Part shown: in pieces, positions 9,665-20,049 of the stretch | Numbering within the stretch: position 1 is the first letter of the stretch | Layout of the letters: every line of letters starts with the position of its first letter | NCBI RefSeq assembly: GCF_024124545.1 | Contig: NZ_JAMXSF010000001.1 | Coordinates: forward strand, 186,001 to 250,000 | Length of the DNA stretch: 64,000 nucleotides | Reading direction: 5' to 3' | DNA from: Pseudoalteromonas sp. XMcav2-N | Lineage (GTDB): Bacteria > Pseudomonadota > Gammaproteobacteria > Enterobacterales > Alteromonadaceae | Notes under the pieces: generated by a model | What the model saw: the letters and a program-made list of their open reading frames with translations, nothing else | What the model was told of the DNA's origin: nothing | The model's database searches: none | Position numbers and translations under genes: made by a program

Positions 9665-9967
9665 GATGTGCTCTGGTAGACAAGATTGCGTTTAGTTTAC
9701 CCAGCTTGAAATAAAAAGCCTATAAAAAATGCGGGCATAAGCCCGCATATAAAATTGGTTGGGTTAGAGCACAACACATTGGGTTCTATGGCGCAGCAAA
9801 TATCTTGCTTTACAATAAGCTAGAGCGAAACTTGTGCTTCACGCTAAATCCATTGTTGCTATCTATAGGTAGTATCATATCTGATTGTGACAATCGTACG
9901 ACTGCCATTAAACTGTCATGTACTTTTATCTGCGCAGCTCAATACGCCTGTGCTACCTGATGTGTTA
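9665..9967. other. Intergenic gap between exporter genes
   Basis: About 300 bases without a gene. It holds the terminator of the Bcr-type exporter at 9722-9748. A 78-residue open frame starting at 9918 on the plus strand runs into the exporter gene antisense and looks like chance. Confidence 0.6.
9722..9748 (-). terminator. Rho-independent terminator (minus strand)
   Basis: ATGCGGGC and GCCCGCAT form a perfect 8-base stem around a 4-base loop at 9729-9748. Read on the minus strand it is followed by TTTTTTATAGG, so it should end transcripts coming from the Bcr/CflA gene about 220 bases upstream. Confidence 0.82.
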
Positions 9968-11146
9968 TCAAGCTGGACTATGCAGGTTGTCTTTGCAGCG
10001 GCTAAATAGCAGACACAGGAAAGGCAGCCCGAGTAGCAGGTGCACAGCTAATTGTTGCGGGGCAGGTAATGCCAGTGGCTGGCTGAGCATAGCCAGTAGC
10101 CCGGCGCCACTCATTTGCATTACCCCAATCAGCGCTGATGCCGTGCCTGCCTGATTGGCGAATGGAGCCAGGGCATTGCCTGCTGCTGCGCCAAGCGTAA
10201 AAGCAAAACCCACGGATGCCAGATACATAGGTAACAGATACGCAAGCGGATGGTTTTGCGGCGCCATCATCAGTAACACACCGCCGAGGGTAAACAAGCT
10301 CAGGCCAAACCGCAGTGCCTGTTGTGAGTTACGCTTGATGAAATGCGGTGCGATAAAGCTGGCCGCAATGCTGATGGCAGCATTGATAGTAAACCACATG
10401 GTAAATTCTTCGACGGGCCGATTCAGCTCGGTCATAAGCCAACCCGGTGCACCAACTACAAACACCAACATGGCGGCCATACCAACCATAGTAATACACG
10501 CGTTGAACATAAACTGAGGACTGCTGAGCATGGGCCGGAAGCGACGTAAATCCAGAAGGTAGCCTGAGTATACAGTGCTGTCTGGTTTGGTTTCCCGATA
10601 CAGCGCCAGCACCAGGATGAGGCCGATGGCAGCAAACCCGCTCAGAAAAGTAAAATTACTGCGCCAGCCAAACTCTATGGTCAGCCAGGCGCCTAAAATC
10701 GGCGCAAGGGCAGGAATAAAGCAGACTATACCATTGAGATAGGTGATCATCTGGCCACTGCCTTTATGACCAAAGCTATCCCGGACAATGGCAAAGGCAC
10801 TGACGAAGGTGGCACAAGCGCCTAAGCCCTGCAATACGCGCGCGACCATAATCCAGTGCCATTCGTCCAGCAAAGTGGCAAGTAGTGCGCCACTGCCAAA
10901 GAGTAAGATCCCGGACAGGGCAACCGGGCGTCGGCCATACTTATCGGCCAGTGGCCCTGCAAGTAACTGTCCAAGACCAACAGCCAGCATATAAATCCCG
11001 ACGGTTTGCTGGATTTGTGCTTCGCTGACGGCTAAGTCTTGTTGCATATTGACGAATGCGGGTAAATACAGATCGATCCCCAGTGGACAAAACACCACCA
11101 GTAGAGCGAGTATAAAAATCAATAGTTTGCTGGTTTTTTGCTGCAT
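9968..11146 (-). CDS. Bcr/CflA-type MFS multidrug exporter
   Basis: A 392-residue major-facilitator protein with about twelve membrane segments. The Bcr/CflA signature is visible: PLGIDLYLPAF in helix 1, GPLADKYGRRP between helices 2 and 3, and the motif-C-like FIPALAPILGAWL in helix 5. Such proton antiporters expel hydrophobic drugs. A gene-sized distance separates it from pigM, with two tiny peptide genes between, all on the minus strand; it may export prodigiosin or the peptides, but that is only inferred from position. It has its own terminator. Confidence 0.9.
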   Translation of the reverse strand: MQQKTSKLLIFILALLVVFCPLGIDLYLPAFVNMQQDLAVSEAQIQQTVGIYMLAVGLGQLLAGPLADKYGRRPVALSGILLFGSGALLATLLDEWHWIMVARVLQGLGACATFVSAFAIVRDSFGHKGSGQMITYLNGIVCFIPALAPILGAWLTIEFGWRSNFTFLSGFAAIGLILVLALYRETKPDSTVYSGYLLDLRRFRPMLSSPQFMFNACITMVGMAAMLVFVVGAPGWLMTELNRPVEEFTMWFTINAAISIAASFIAPHFIKRNSQQALRFGLSLFTLGGVLLMMAPQNHPLAYLLPMYLASVGFAFTLGAAAGNALAPFANQAGTASALIGVMQMSGAGLLAMLSQPLALPAPQQLAVHLLLGLPFLCLLFSRCKDNLHSPA

Positions 11147-11319
11147 GCTGTCTCCTTATGGCGGGTATTGTAGGGAAGCATGGAGAAAAAGACAGGACAA
11201 AGCGCCGGAAAGCGAAATTTTTTATTGTTAGGCAACAGAAATGAAAAATAAGTACAGAAAGCTTCAGTGTGAGTGGGGATGTGTTTAACGTAAATTGAAT
11301 CAGGCGAAGTAGTTTAAGT

Positions 11320-11338
11320 GCGGCAGCAGTGCTGCCGC
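11320..11338 (-). terminator. GC-rich stem-loop after small peptide gene
   Basis: GCGGCAGC and GCTGCCGC pair perfectly around a 3-base loop, seven bases after the stop of the 59-residue peptide gene. The flank read on the minus strand (ACTTAAACTACTT) is only weakly T-rich, so it may be an imperfect terminator or a 3-prime stabilising hairpin. Confidence 0.55.
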
Positions 11339-11345
11339 GATTTAA

Positions 11346-11525
11346 TTAGCACCAGCAGGTGTGGTCACTTTTGCCGCTCAGACGATCACAAATGTGGCCG
11401 GTTGGCAGGCAAGCTCGTGGTGGTGAGCTCTCGCCGGCACCACCAACCTGAGGTGTGGCTTGGTTGTCCAGCAGCATAGTGTTGTCTAGTTGTTTTAGTT
11501 GTTTTTTCTTAAGTGCTAGTTTCAT
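11346..11525 (-). CDS. Putative RiPP/lanthipeptide-like precursor peptide A
   Basis: A 59-residue peptide with a basic leader (MKLALKKKQLKQL), an acidic middle, then TPQVGG, after which a Ser/Thr- and Cys-rich stretch with four cysteines ends in HTCWC. A Gly-Gly followed by a small residue is the usual cleavage point of C39-type transporters, and the Cys/Ser/Thr-rich tail suits lanthionine formation. The second ATG (11525) is chosen because AGGAC lies about eight bases upstream; the first ATG (11531) is too close to it. It shares leader features with the 65-residue gene upstream. No lanthionine synthetase, cyclodehydratase or peptidase transporter lies in the window, so any maturation enzyme must be elsewhere. 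The class is inferred from pattern only. Confidence 0.6.
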   Translation of the reverse strand: MKLALKKKQLKQLDNTMLLDNQATPQVGGAGESSPPRACLPTGHICDRLSGKSDHTCWC

Positions 11526-11577
11526 TTTCATGTCCTATTGAATTGTTTTTGTTATACATATTGGTCAGTTACAAACT

Positions 11578-11618
11578 ACTGTATAAAAATCTTGTTTGTC
11601 AACTGCTTTTTATACAGT
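11578..11618. repeat. 12-base perfect inverted repeat between the two peptide genes
   Basis: ACTGTATAAAAA at 11578-11589 and TTTTTATACAGT at 11607-11618 are exact reverse complements around a 17-base loop. The loop contains TTGACA on the minus strand, which could be a -35 for peptide A, although no good -10 follows. It could be an operator, a weak terminator for peptide B, or both. Confidence 0.7.
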
Positions 11619-11675
11619 GCACAAAGCCTGCTTATGTTGATGTCTTTGTGCTGCGCGTTGCATTGCAATATGGGA

Positions 11676-11873
11676 TTAGGCCGTACAAATGCTCTCAGCA
11701 GAATTTTTGATTTCCTCTGCCGCGGCGAGGGCTGTGGTGCGCATGGTTTGTCCTGCATTGCCACCACCTCCGTTATGGGTATCTATGCCACCTGCAATAT
11801 TTGCGGTCATCAGCACCGGTAAGCGAGTCGCGTCTTTAGAAAGCATTTTGATTTGTTTTTTGATGAGCTTCAT
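11676..11873 (-). CDS. Putative RiPP/lanthipeptide-like precursor peptide B
   Basis: A 65-residue peptide opening MKLIKKQIKMLS, like the leader of its neighbour, with a TANIAGG segment near residue 29, then a Gly/Asn-rich stretch (HNGGGG), several threonines and a single cysteine in SICTA at the end. An AGGA ribosome site lies eight bases before the ATG, and the gene sits 102 bases after the pigM stop on the same strand. The shared pattern with peptide A (basic MKL start, Lys-Gln-Ile/Leu-Lys, then Ala/Gly-Gly-Gly) argues that both are real and related. Product class and function are inferred. Confidence 0.6.
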   Translation of the reverse strand: MKLIKKQIKMLSKDATRLPVLMTANIAGGIDTHNGGGGNAGQTMRTTALAAAEEIKNSAESICTA

Positions 11874-11975
11874 TTTATTTTCCTTATTGTATAAATTATC
11901 TCAATGTGTACCTTTTTGTTTTATATTATAATTTACAACTAATCAATAGTTTATTTTTTGTTCTTACCGGTGCTT

Positions 11976-13067
11976 TTACTCTCGCGGAGTGGGTTTGGGC
12001 TCGGCGAAACTTTGGGTATCACTGAGCAGAATACTTTGCCAATGCCTTCGCGGTGCCGGGCTGCCTGCTATTTCCGGCTCTCCGAATCGCGCGAAAAACA
12101 CCGGCAGTTCTGTCTGACTGAGGCACTCTGCCAGGGCCAGCCTGGCATTGTCATGTTGAACCAGTACGCTAATTGGGTGCATGGCCCACCCCCATTGTTG
12201 TAGTCTTAACCACAATGCGCCTAAGCCAATCCCTGCACGAAACATCGCTTCATCCCCTTCTTTTCTGACATTCAACGACAGATAGTGAGGTCCGCAAGCG
12301 ACTAATTCTGCAAGGCCTTTTGCCATTTTATCAGGCAGGCGGAGTAAGTTAGTCAGGCTATTGAGGCTGGGATGGAAAGCCATTTTAAAAAAGTGCTTAA
12401 ATCCGGCTGAAACCGGACCAAACAGGTTGTGCAGGTAAAAGCCATCTTCATATTGGCGACGCTCGTCGAAGCGGATATAGCTATAGGTTTCGCGCCAGGC
12501 TGCTTTGTTGGCAAAGTCCTGTCCTGCAAAGGTTTGAGTCAGTTTAGCCAGAGCCTGCCCATGGGTTTGCTGATAAAAAATCCCAAGGGAGACAGGGTAA
12601 GGTTTGAGCAAGGCCTGTAGCTCATCGCGCTGTTGCCCGCTCAGGGCGGTCCTGAGATAGGGCGAGCGTACGGTATGGCGCTGCTCGAGCTGTTCAGACA
12701 GGCTGGCAAACGCATCGCTCTGATAGTCTTGTTCAGGTCCCGGCATAAAACGTATCAGCGCCCGGTCGTTGCCTGCTAACTTTTGTTGTTCCTGCTCATC
12801 ACACCAGCGCCAGTGAAGCTCGTAGCCTCGGCTGCGGATCAGCGCTTCCAGTATGTAAAAAAAGATCCCGCAGCTGAGCAACATTTCTCGCTCCAATGAG
12901 GGCAGACCTGTGAGTTTGCGGCGGTTATCAATGGCCAGATAACCGCAGTGTATGACGGGGTCAAAATGAATCGCCCAGGGCTGACAGTTGTGCGATGAAG
13001 GCGCAAGCCTCGCCAGCTTCACCGCTTCTGTCAATGTCTGTTCAAATGCTGTATGTGTCATTGTCAT
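11976..13067 (-). CDS. pigM: PigM: oxidation of bipyrrole alcohol HBM to aldehyde HBC
   Basis: A 363-residue protein of the nitroreductase/Acg-like flavin oxidoreductase type, with the family-like ARLAPSSHNCQPWAIHF near the N-terminus. In Serratia PigM turns the bipyrrole methanol (HBM) into the aldehyde (HBC) before methylation. Its ATG overlaps the pigL stop by four bases, so the two are translationally coupled, and it is the last pig gene in the operon. No pigN or pigO follows; the next genes are the tiny peptides. The assignment rests on family plus exact gene order. Confidence 0.88.
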   Translation of the reverse strand: MTMTHTAFEQTLTEAVKLARLAPSSHNCQPWAIHFDPVIHCGYLAIDNRRKLTGLPSLEREMLLSCGIFFYILEALIRSRGYELHWRWCDEQEQQKLAGNDRALIRFMPGPEQDYQSDAFASLSEQLEQRHTVRSPYLRTALSGQQRDELQALLKPYPVSLGIFYQQTHGQALAKLTQTFAGQDFANKAAWRETYSYIRFDERRQYEDGFYLHNLFGPVSAGFKHFFKMAFHPSLNSLTNLLRLPDKMAKGLAELVACGPHYLSLNVRKEGDEAMFRAGIGLGALWLRLQQWGWAMHPISVLVQHDNARLALAECLSQTELPVFFARFGEPEIAGSPAPRRHWQSILLSDTQSFAEPKPTPRE

Positions 13068-13717
13068 TTTCCGATGTGAAGAGAGAGTGTTGGGGTGATC
13101 TCCCAGTCGCCTGCAATACAGATTGCGCAGCAGAAATACAGCGTGTACCAGAGCCAGTAGCTGGCCGGGGCTAGGGAGGCGCTGTGGGTATACACGCGGC
13201 CATATTCTGTTGTTCCACTGGTGCTGTGTTTTTGGATTGCGATGTCAGGTAAATCAAAAGGCAGACCGCGGCCGAAGGATTTTAGATAGGCTTCGCGCAC
13301 TGACCACCGAGCTGTTTGCGCGACCAAGCTTATTGGCTTGGTTTTATCACAAAAGATATGTTGCTGAGCGCCAGCAGAGAAACCTCGATAAACCTGAAGG
13401 TCGATACCAACAGGATGTGCTGCACACGCAACAGCAGCCCAGGGACCGCTATGGCTGATGGATAAAGGCACCTTAGGTTGACCCTTGCCTTGCTCACCAT
13501 ATGGCTGACCGCTTGCAGCGTGAGCAAGCCGGATTGATGAGCAGTGACTGGCATCTTGTAAGGCCAAAGTTGCCAGGGTTCTGCCGAGCTGTTTGACGAT
13601 AAGCCCTTGAGTCAGGCGGGGTGCCGAGCGTATCGCATTATCGACGCTGTGACCGATATACACAGCGGGTGAGACATGAGTCTCTCCCACTGGTGTACAG
13701 GTGTGCTGGGAGATCAC
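13064..13717 (-). CDS. pigL: PigL: 4'-phosphopantetheinyl transferase
   Basis: A 217-residue Sfp/EntD-type transferase. HPVGIDLQ supplies the Mg-binding aspartate motif and WSVREAYLKSFGRGL the second motif. It moves phosphopantetheine from coenzyme A onto the carrier serines of PigG and the two carrier domains of PigH. Both ends overlap neighbours by four bases. One oddity is Arg in place of the more common Lys in the WxxKEA motif. Confidence 0.9.
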   Translation of the reverse strand: MISQHTCTPVGETHVSPAVYIGHSVDNAIRSAPRLTQGLIVKQLGRTLATLALQDASHCSSIRLAHAASGQPYGEQGKGQPKVPLSISHSGPWAAVACAAHPVGIDLQVYRGFSAGAQQHIFCDKTKPISLVAQTARWSVREAYLKSFGRGLPFDLPDIAIQKHSTSGTTEYGRVYTHSASLAPASYWLWYTLYFCCAICIAGDWEITPTLSLHIGK

Positions 13718-14028
13718 TGTTGATAGCCTTGTGCAATCCGTTCACCCTTAAACTCTTCAACCACTTCGGCCATTTCATCAAAGCGGCTAACCAGGCTTTG
13801 AAATAAAGGCGTTGTCATGTCCTGTTCAAAGGCTTGCTCAGACTCCAGATAGATAGTTTCAACAAAGTGAAATGCTGCATCAGCCTGACTGGAAGCTTCA
13901 AAAACAGCGAACGCTTTAACTGAATCCAGTTTTTCGCATGCTTTATAGTCCGTCGTTTCTACCCAGTCGCGAAAGGCTCCCAGGTGTTTGATGTCTTTAA
14001 GGCGAATTTTGTGAACAATGAGTTTCAT
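13714..14028 (-). CDS. pigK: PigK: REDY-like accessory protein of MBC synthesis
   Basis: A 104-residue soluble protein ([19 protein letters not shown]) of the REDY/HapK type found in prodiginine clusters. Its biochemical role is not settled; it has been proposed to help the PigJ condensation step or early MBC intermediates. It overlaps pigJ and pigL by four bases each. Assignment comes from size, small dimeric ferredoxin-like fold pattern and its place between pigJ and pigL. Confidence 0.85.
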   Translation of the reverse strand: MKLIVHKIRLKDIKHLGAFRDWVETTDYKACEKLDSVKAFAVFEASSQADAAFHFVETIYLESEQAFEQDMTTPLFQSLVSRFDEMAEVVEEFKGERIAQGYQQ

Positions 14029-16316
14029 ACTGATTCCTGTGAATGAGAGTGTAATAAAGTCAGGTGATAATTGATGCCACCGGTGCCAAAGGCGTTAATT
14101 GCACCTATCCGTTGTTGGTTTGACAGTGCCGGCCAGGGCAAGGCTGTTTGCGGGACTTGCGCCGGAATACTGTCAAATGGCAATGCATCATTGAGTTCAC
14201 CCAGGACTGGGGTAGGCGGCATACAGCATTGCTCCAGTGCTGCCAGCATTTTTGCTAAACTGATGGCACCGGCTCCCGCAAAACAGTGACCAAAGTTGTA
14301 TTTGCCAGACCCCAGATAGAGCGGCTGGTCGTGCTCGCGGCTGTATGCCGCGCAGAGTGACTCCAGTTCAGCCTGATCACCCAGCGTAGTGCCAGTGCCA
14401 TGGGTTTCGAGATACTGCACCTGCTCGGGATTAACCGACGCCAGCTGAAGAGTCTTGTACATTGCCAGTGCCTGGCCCTGAGGGTCTGGCGCTGTCATAG
14501 AGCGGCTGTCGCAGGACCCGGAAATGGCGTCTATGTGGGCGATGGCGTGTGCTGCATCGGATTTAGTCTGCAGCACGAACAGGCCACCACCATCACCCGG
14601 GGTAAAGCCGTCGGCACCTTTGGCAAAGGGCCGAATGCGCTTTGCTGAGAGCATCATTTGTGCACCACATAGCACCAGATCCCGCTCCAGTGTGGCGGTT
14701 TCAATGCCGCCCACAACCACGCCATCGTAGCGTCCGGACTGCAGCCCCCTGACTGCGTTATGCAGCGCGGCCATTGAACTGGCACAGGCAGCCTCGACGG
14801 CGATGCAGTCGGCGTGAGGGAGTCCCAGTTGTTGAGCCAATAACTTTGCGCCACCCAGACCTGTCGCACCGTACCAGCTCCAGCGGTTAATTTCAGGTGC
14901 ATCGGGTTGTGGCAGATAGCAGGGTGCGTCAGGCAGTTGTGCCCACAGTGCTTGTGCGCCTGACTGTCTGTCTGCGCTGAGTGCCAGGTTACAGGCCAGG
15001 ATCACGGCTGGTCGTTTAAATTCACCCAGCGTCAGAGACTCAGCGCCTTTAAGCAGCTGCAATTGTGAGACATCCAGACGAGTTTTTTTAGCGGGCATCA
15101 TAGGCTTACTCAGGGCGACATCAAGCGGATTATGACTGTCAAAACTCATGGCTTTGTCTATATAGGTGCTGAGCTTTTGCGGTGTTTCCCGCACGAAGGC
15201 CTGTGCATTGAGCTGCTGTGCAGACTGCGGACGTAATACATCCTGTCCGTCAGCCAGAGTTTGCCAGAAACGGTCTTTGTCATTACCCAGCGCGGTAATG
15301 GGCCGATAATCCGTGATCGCGACCTGATCGTCGCTGGCCGGGACATAACTGTGTTGGCCTGCAGCAGAGATTTGCCAGTTCTGCCCAAGGGCCGCTGCAC
15401 CGTTACACTCAGCCTGACCATTCAGATGCATCTCGAGTATCTGATAAAACACTTGGCTTGCACCAGCAAAATAGCCTGCCTGTGGCTGCTGTGATTCGGA
15501 GGTAACAAAGGTGCTGAGCTCCATAAGTATTGGCCAGTTTTGTTGCTGGGCCAATGTTACCGGGCAGATAACCAGGCTTATTGCACCTTCGAGCCAGGGC
15601 TGCTGTATTGAGATCCCCTGTTGATGCAGAATCTCGCTCTGCGGCTGGTGATGAAAGCACTGAATGCTGGTTAGTACAGCAAGCTGACTGTCCTGATAGC
15701 GAAAGTTATCCTGTGCCGCCTGAAGCAGTCTCAGTCCACCTAAATCACCGCCATCGAGTGTCTGACACTTTCCCCGGGTGTGTGCAAAATGTGCTATCCG
15801 GGCCGGGATCGTTGACGCCATTTCACCGACCCGATCGTGGGATGTGGCCCCAAAAGTGCTCGCCAGTGTTTGTTTGTACTCATCTATGCATGCCTGTGCA
15901 TTATCCTGAACACCCAGCTGCTCAGCCAGAGCGCGCAGCGCGGCTACTTTAGTGGCATTGCGGTAGGCGGAGTCACTTGCCATATGGGTTGCACACAGTT
16001 GGTCGCAATGATCGCGCAGTGATGCATCGAGGGTGAGCTGGCTCAGTGCTTCTTCGGCAGCGAGCATCGCCATGCGGGTCTCACGACTGACGGCCTTACG
16101 AAATAGTGGCGGAATAGAAAACTTTTTGTAATCAAATTCATCTGTGTTTACCTGTCCGCCTTTGAGCGGCTCAGATGCGACCGACCAGCCAAAGGGGTGA
16201 GTAAACTGACCCGGGTTCAGTGTGCCCCGTTGCTTTAAGGCCGCAAAGTTAATCCCCTCAGGCAGCATGCAGCCGATCCCGACGATGGCTAAGGGAGTCG
16301 TTGTATCTTTGCTCAT
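14025..16316 (-). CDS. pigJ: PigJ: ketosynthase of the bipyrrole branch
   Basis: A 763-residue protein with two ketosynthase-like halves. The C-terminal half is active: the nucleophile Cys near residue 510 ([13 protein letters not shown]), ETHGTGT with a catalytic His, and [12 protein letters not shown] with the second His. The N-terminal half (about 1-360) lacks these and looks degenerate, possibly a chain-length or docking partner. PigJ accepts pyrrole-2-carboxyl from PigG and condenses it with malonyl on PigH. It overlaps pigI and pigK by four bases each. Confidence 0.92.
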   Translation of the reverse strand: MSKDTTTPLAIVGIGCMLPEGINFAALKQRGTLNPGQFTHPFGWSVASEPLKGGQVNTDEFDYKKFSIPPLFRKAVSRETRMAMLAAEEALSQLTLDASLRDHCDQLCATHMASDSAYRNATKVAALRALAEQLGVQDNAQACIDEYKQTLASTFGATSHDRVGEMASTIPARIAHFAHTRGKCQTLDGGDLGGLRLLQAAQDNFRYQDSQLAVLTSIQCFHHQPQSEILHQQGISIQQPWLEGAISLVICPVTLAQQQNWPILMELSTFVTSESQQPQAGYFAGASQVFYQILEMHLNGQAECNGAAALGQNWQISAAGQHSYVPASDDQVAITDYRPITALGNDKDRFWQTLADGQDVLRPQSAQQLNAQAFVRETPQKLSTYIDKAMSFDSHNPLDVALSKPMMPAKKTRLDVSQLQLLKGAESLTLGEFKRPAVILACNLALSADRQSGAQALWAQLPDAPCYLPQPDAPEINRWSWYGATGLGGAKLLAQQLGLPHADCIAVEAACASSMAALHNAVRGLQSGRYDGVVVGGIETATLERDLVLCGAQMMLSAKRIRPFAKGADGFTPGDGGGLFVLQTKSDAAHAIAHIDAISGSCDSRSMTAPDPQGQALAMYKTLQLASVNPEQVQYLETHGTGTTLGDQAELESLCAAYSREHDQPLYLGSGKYNFGHCFAGAGAISLAKMLAALEQCCMPPTPVLGELNDALPFDSIPAQVPQTALPWPALSNQQRIGAINAFGTGGINYHLTLLHSHSQESV

Positions 16317-17812
16317 ACCACCAACTCCGCCAGTCGTTTACGATCCACTTTGCCGTTGGCGTTATACGGCAGTTGCGCTGCTACCACTACCTTGTGTGGC
16401 AACATGTAGGCGGGCAGGTGTTGCTGTAAGAACTGTTTCAGCGCCAGTAAAGAAGGCTTTGCAGCATCGTCTTTGAGGGTGATCACTGCAATCAGCTTAT
16501 GCTGTTGTTCGCCCAGAGCAAGGTGCAACGCGGCCTGCTCAATGGCCTCATGTTGATGCAGCAATGACTCTATCTCTCCCAATTCAACCCGGTAACCGTT
16601 GAGCTTAACCATATCGTCGATACGACCGCGATAAACCAGTCCGTCCTCGGTCAGCTCAACCAGATCGCCAGTTGCATGGCAGTGCTGTTGATGTAGCTCG
16701 GTAGCACGTGGCAAGTCCACATTGGCATAACCAGGCGTGACGCAGCGACCGCCAATCAGCAATTCACCACTTTTTCCCAGGCACTGTGAGAGAGGCCAAC
16801 GTGCACCAGACTCATCTTCCAGCCAGCCGTCCAGTTCAGGCAATAATTTACCTATTGGCAGGTGGCGAAGGTGGCTCAGTTGTGTTTTATCAACCTGCCA
16901 GGCGACGCAGACATTGGTTTCGGTCGGACCATACCAGTTGTGTAACCAGGTATCAGCACTCAGGCAGCTAATCAAGCGTTGTAATGCTGCGACAGGGTAA
17001 GGCTCCCCGGCAAAAATCACTTGTTTTAATGTCGCTGTATGGCTGCTATTGAGCTCACCACTGCGAACCATCATTGAGAGGATCGATGGCACACTGTACC
17101 AGATACTGATCTGATGCTTTCTTATTCCCCTGATCAGCGCCAGTGGATCTTTTTGTTCCTGCTCTGTGATAAGCCACACACTGGCGCCCGTGCGCACGGC
17201 TGCAAAAAGATCAAAGGTGCTTAAATCAAACGCAAAGCTGGCGTGATTGGCAAATGTATCTTCGCTGTCAGCTGCGGTGGTTTGCACGGCCCAGTCAATG
17301 AAAAAATCCAGCATATCATGGCTTATCTGCACGCCTTTGGGTGTGCCGGTTGAACCTGAGGTATAAAGTATGGCGGCAATGGTGACATCCCTGTGCTGGC
17401 GTAACCGTGACATATAGGCCGTAAGATCTTGCTCATAGTCGCTGTGATGCGCCAGGCTGTCGAGTGTATTCAGCCAGTCCTGATCCAGCACCAGTGCCGG
17501 TTTTGCCGCTGTGATGATCCGCTCAACCCGGGCATCAGGCTGACTGTAATCTATGGGTATGTAATGATTGCCACTGAGCCAGCAGGCATAGATGGCTGCT
17601 ACCGTATCTGGCTGTTTTGGCAGGTTAAGCAGCACCGGCGCCTGAGTTAAACCCAAAGCGCAAAGCGCATTGGCTATCTGGCAGGCGCGGGCCGCGAGCT
17701 GAGCATAATCCCACTGTTGCTCGACACAAATCAGCGCCGTTTTATGCGGTGTCTGCTGAGCATGGCTCAGCAGATTCAGCGCAAAACGGGCCGATGACGG
17801 AATTTTCGTCAT
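16313..17812 (-). CDS. pigI: PigI: L-prolyl-AMP ligase
   Basis: A 499-residue adenylation enzyme. [13 protein letters not shown] near residues 147-159 is the phosphate-binding core, [11 protein letters not shown] and [10 protein letters not shown] are later core motifs, and [11 protein letters not shown] at the C-terminus carries the catalytic lysine. It activates L-proline with ATP and loads it on PigG. A GGAGG ribosome site lies seven bases before the ATG, two bases after the pigH stop. Confidence 0.93.
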   Translation of the reverse strand: MTKIPSSARFALNLLSHAQQTPHKTALICVEQQWDYAQLAARACQIANALCALGLTQAPVLLNLPKQPDTVAAIYACWLSGNHYIPIDYSQPDARVERIITAAKPALVLDQDWLNTLDSLAHHSDYEQDLTAYMSRLRQHRDVTIAAILYTSGSTGTPKGVQISHDMLDFFIDWAVQTTAADSEDTFANHASFAFDLSTFDLFAAVRTGASVWLITEQEQKDPLALIRGIRKHQISIWYSVPSILSMMVRSGELNSSHTATLKQVIFAGEPYPVAALQRLISCLSADTWLHNWYGPTETNVCVAWQVDKTQLSHLRHLPIGKLLPELDGWLEDESGARWPLSQCLGKSGELLIGGRCVTPGYANVDLPRATELHQQHCHATGDLVELTEDGLVYRGRIDDMVKLNGYRVELGEIESLLHQHEAIEQAALHLALGEQQHKLIAVITLKDDAAKPSLLALKQFLQQHLPAYMLPHKVVVAAQLPYNANGKVDRKRLAELVV

Positions 17813-17814
17813 AC

Positions 17815-19761
17815 TCAGGCCTCCGCCAGTCCCGCTTTAACATCCTGATTGAGTGGCACGCCCACTTCCAGTGCACCTTCTACCAGAATACGATAGGCTT
17901 CATCCAGGTCTGCCTGGGTGTGCTCACTGGTGATGCTCAGGCGCAAACGTGCGTCGCCAACCGCCACGCCGGGGAAGACCACGGTCTGACAATACAGGCC
18001 TCGTGCACGTACGGCGCGTCCCAGTGCCAGCGTTTTTGCATCATCGCCAACCACAACAGGAACTATGGCTGAGTCGGAGTTTTCCAGGTCAAAGCCTGCC
18101 TGCAATAACAAGTTGCGGAAGTAATAAATGTTATCCCAAAGCTTGGTCAGACGCTCAGGCTCGCGCAGCATCACATCGATCGATGCAATAACACCAGCTG
18201 CAACGTGGGCCGGAATTGTGGCGGCGAATACATATGAGTTGGAGTAAAAGCGCAGGAACTCCACCACGTCGCCATCGCCACAGACAAACCCGCCCAGGCC
18301 AGAGAGTGCTTTACTCATAGTACCCAGTTCCAGGTCGACTTCGCCTTTCATATTGAAGTGCTCGGTAGTCCCTGAACCTGTTTTACCCAGTACGCCGGTT
18401 GAATGGGCATCATCAACCAGTACACGGGCGCCGTAGCGCTTCGCCAGCTTCATCAGGCGCGGCAGGTCGACAATATCCCCATGCATACTGAACACGCCGT
18501 CGGTCACAATCAGTTTGCCACCCGGATGGTCGGCGTATTTGGCCAGAGATTTTTCCAGGCTGTTCAGTGAGTGATTGTAGATCTTACGTTGCGCACCCGC
18601 TAGCTTACAGCCGTCTGTGATACTCATATGGTTAATGGCATCAGTAAAGATCAGGTCATGTTTAGACGTCAGGGCGGAAATACAGCCCAGATTCGCTGAG
18701 TAACCGGACGGGTAAACAATACAGGCTTCGCGGCCTTTCAGTTTGGCCAGTTTACGCTCCAACTCCAGATGCAGGACGTTACTGCCCGCAATAATCCGGC
18801 AACCCGTGTTGGTGGCGCCATATTGCCCTGCGGCATCCTGTATCGCCTGGATCACCTCAGGATGATTCGATAGGCCCAGATAGCTGTTGGAACCAAACAT
18901 CAGAAACTCACGACTGGTGCCAGTGACTTCATCAAACATGACTGCACGGTTTTTACAGGGGGTTTCCAGTGGCATACCGTACCAGTAAAGTTGCTGCGCT
19001 TTTTTCTTGTCGTAGAAAGATTTGAACTCACTGGCTTTGTGGAACAGATCCGGGTGCTGGATCCCCACAAAGTCACGCATTGTCCTGTTATCACCGTCGT
19101 CGCTGTCTATCTGGTGCTGTACTTCGTCACTTTTCGCAGCCGGATTGAGCAGTTCATCAATCAAGGGGTTTTTGCTAACCAGCTCAGCGGCCCATTGCGC
19201 GCCTTTTTCTTCTACCAGCAGGCTGGCAAACGCCTGCTCCAGCTCAGCCAGGGTTTTACAGCCAGGAATTTTTAAATTGTCTCTCAATCCCAGCGTTTTC
19301 AGCAGTTCACCCTGTGCTGAGACCACAGTGACTGAATCTATACCCAGATCGCTCTCGATCTCGGCATCCATGCTGAGTTCATTGGCGTTATAGCCACTGA
19401 AGCTGGCAACCACAGAAAGCACTTGCTCACGCAGCCAACTGTGTGCATCTTGTGCGCCATCGGTATTCACTGTCGCCTTGGCCTCACTGAGGTGAAATTC
19501 CTGTGCGGCGATTTGTTCAACCGCATCGGCAATACAATGAATATTCTGGATGGACAGCGGGTTTTTAAGCTGTAGCTGCTTAGTCAGTGCTGCGGTTACT
19601 TCGGCCAGCGCAATAGAGTCAATGCCAAAGTCGTTTTCAAGATGACTGGTCAGGTCCAGAGTATTAGCAGGGTACTCAGTCAGTTCAGCAAATGTTTTCA
19701 GGACTTGCTGTTGCAGGGTTTCCATAATGTCCGGATTTACTTTTGGATTCGTTGCACTCAT
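17815..19761 (-). CDS. pigH: PigH: dual acyl carrier plus PLP alpha-oxoamine synthase
   Basis: A 648-residue protein. Two tandem carrier domains have serines at about residues 49 (FGIDSIALA) and 143 (LGIDSVTVV); the rest is a PLP-dependent alpha-oxoamine synthase, with [10 protein letters not shown] and the Schiff-base Lys near residue 483 ([13 protein letters not shown]). It holds malonyl, then couples the bipyrrole thioester with serine to give HBM. ATG at 19761 is preferred because AAGGAGG lies seven bases upstream; an in-frame TTG two codons earlier is a worse fit. It lies 12 bases after pigG. Confidence 0.93.
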   Translation of the reverse strand: MSATNPKVNPDIMETLQQQVLKTFAELTEYPANTLDLTSHLENDFGIDSIALAEVTAALTKQLQLKNPLSIQNIHCIADAVEQIAAQEFHLSEAKATVNTDGAQDAHSWLREQVLSVVASFSGYNANELSMDAEIESDLGIDSVTVVSAQGELLKTLGLRDNLKIPGCKTLAELEQAFASLLVEEKGAQWAAELVSKNPLIDELLNPAAKSDEVQHQIDSDDGDNRTMRDFVGIQHPDLFHKASEFKSFYDKKKAQQLYWYGMPLETPCKNRAVMFDEVTGTSREFLMFGSNSYLGLSNHPEVIQAIQDAAGQYGATNTGCRIIAGSNVLHLELERKLAKLKGREACIVYPSGYSANLGCISALTSKHDLIFTDAINHMSITDGCKLAGAQRKIYNHSLNSLEKSLAKYADHPGGKLIVTDGVFSMHGDIVDLPRLMKLAKRYGARVLVDDAHSTGVLGKTGSGTTEHFNMKGEVDLELGTMSKALSGLGGFVCGDGDVVEFLRFYSNSYVFAATIPAHVAAGVIASIDVMLREPERLTKLWDNIYYFRNLLLQAGFDLENSDSAIVPVVVGDDAKTLALGRAVRARGLYCQTVVFPGVAVGDARLRLSITSEHTQADLDEAYRILVEGALEVGVPLNQDVKAGLAEA

Positions 19762-19773
19762 TTTCAAGCCTCC

Positions 19774-20022
19774 TTATGCTTGCTCTGTCTGAAGGCGTTC
19801 AACCAGGGTCACCATGGCATCGACTGATGCAAAGTTGCCTGGGTGGATCTCCTGCATACCTATGTTTAACTGGGTTTCTTGTTTGAGGTAATCGACCAGG
19901 TCAAAAATGGCCGCCGAGTCAACGATATTTAATTCAAACAAGGGGGTTTGCGGCTCAAGGCCGTCTTTTTCGCCGTCCAGAAACTGCTCGGCGATATGGT
20001 CTAGTAATTTAGTGGCTAACAT
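19774..20022 (-). CDS. pigG: PigG: peptidyl carrier protein
   Basis: An 82-residue free-standing carrier protein with the phosphopantetheine serine at residue 36 (LNIVDSAAIF). It carries L-prolyl, then pyrrolyl-2-carboxyl, for PigI, PigA and PigJ. AAGGAG lies eight bases before the ATG. Confidence 0.92.
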   Translation of the reverse strand: MLATKLLDHIAEQFLDGEKDGLEPQTPLFELNIVDSAAIFDLVDYLKQETQLNIGMQEIHPGNFASVDAMVTLVERLQTEQA

Positions 20023-20049
20023 CCTGCTACTCCTTCTGTTATTGCCTGA

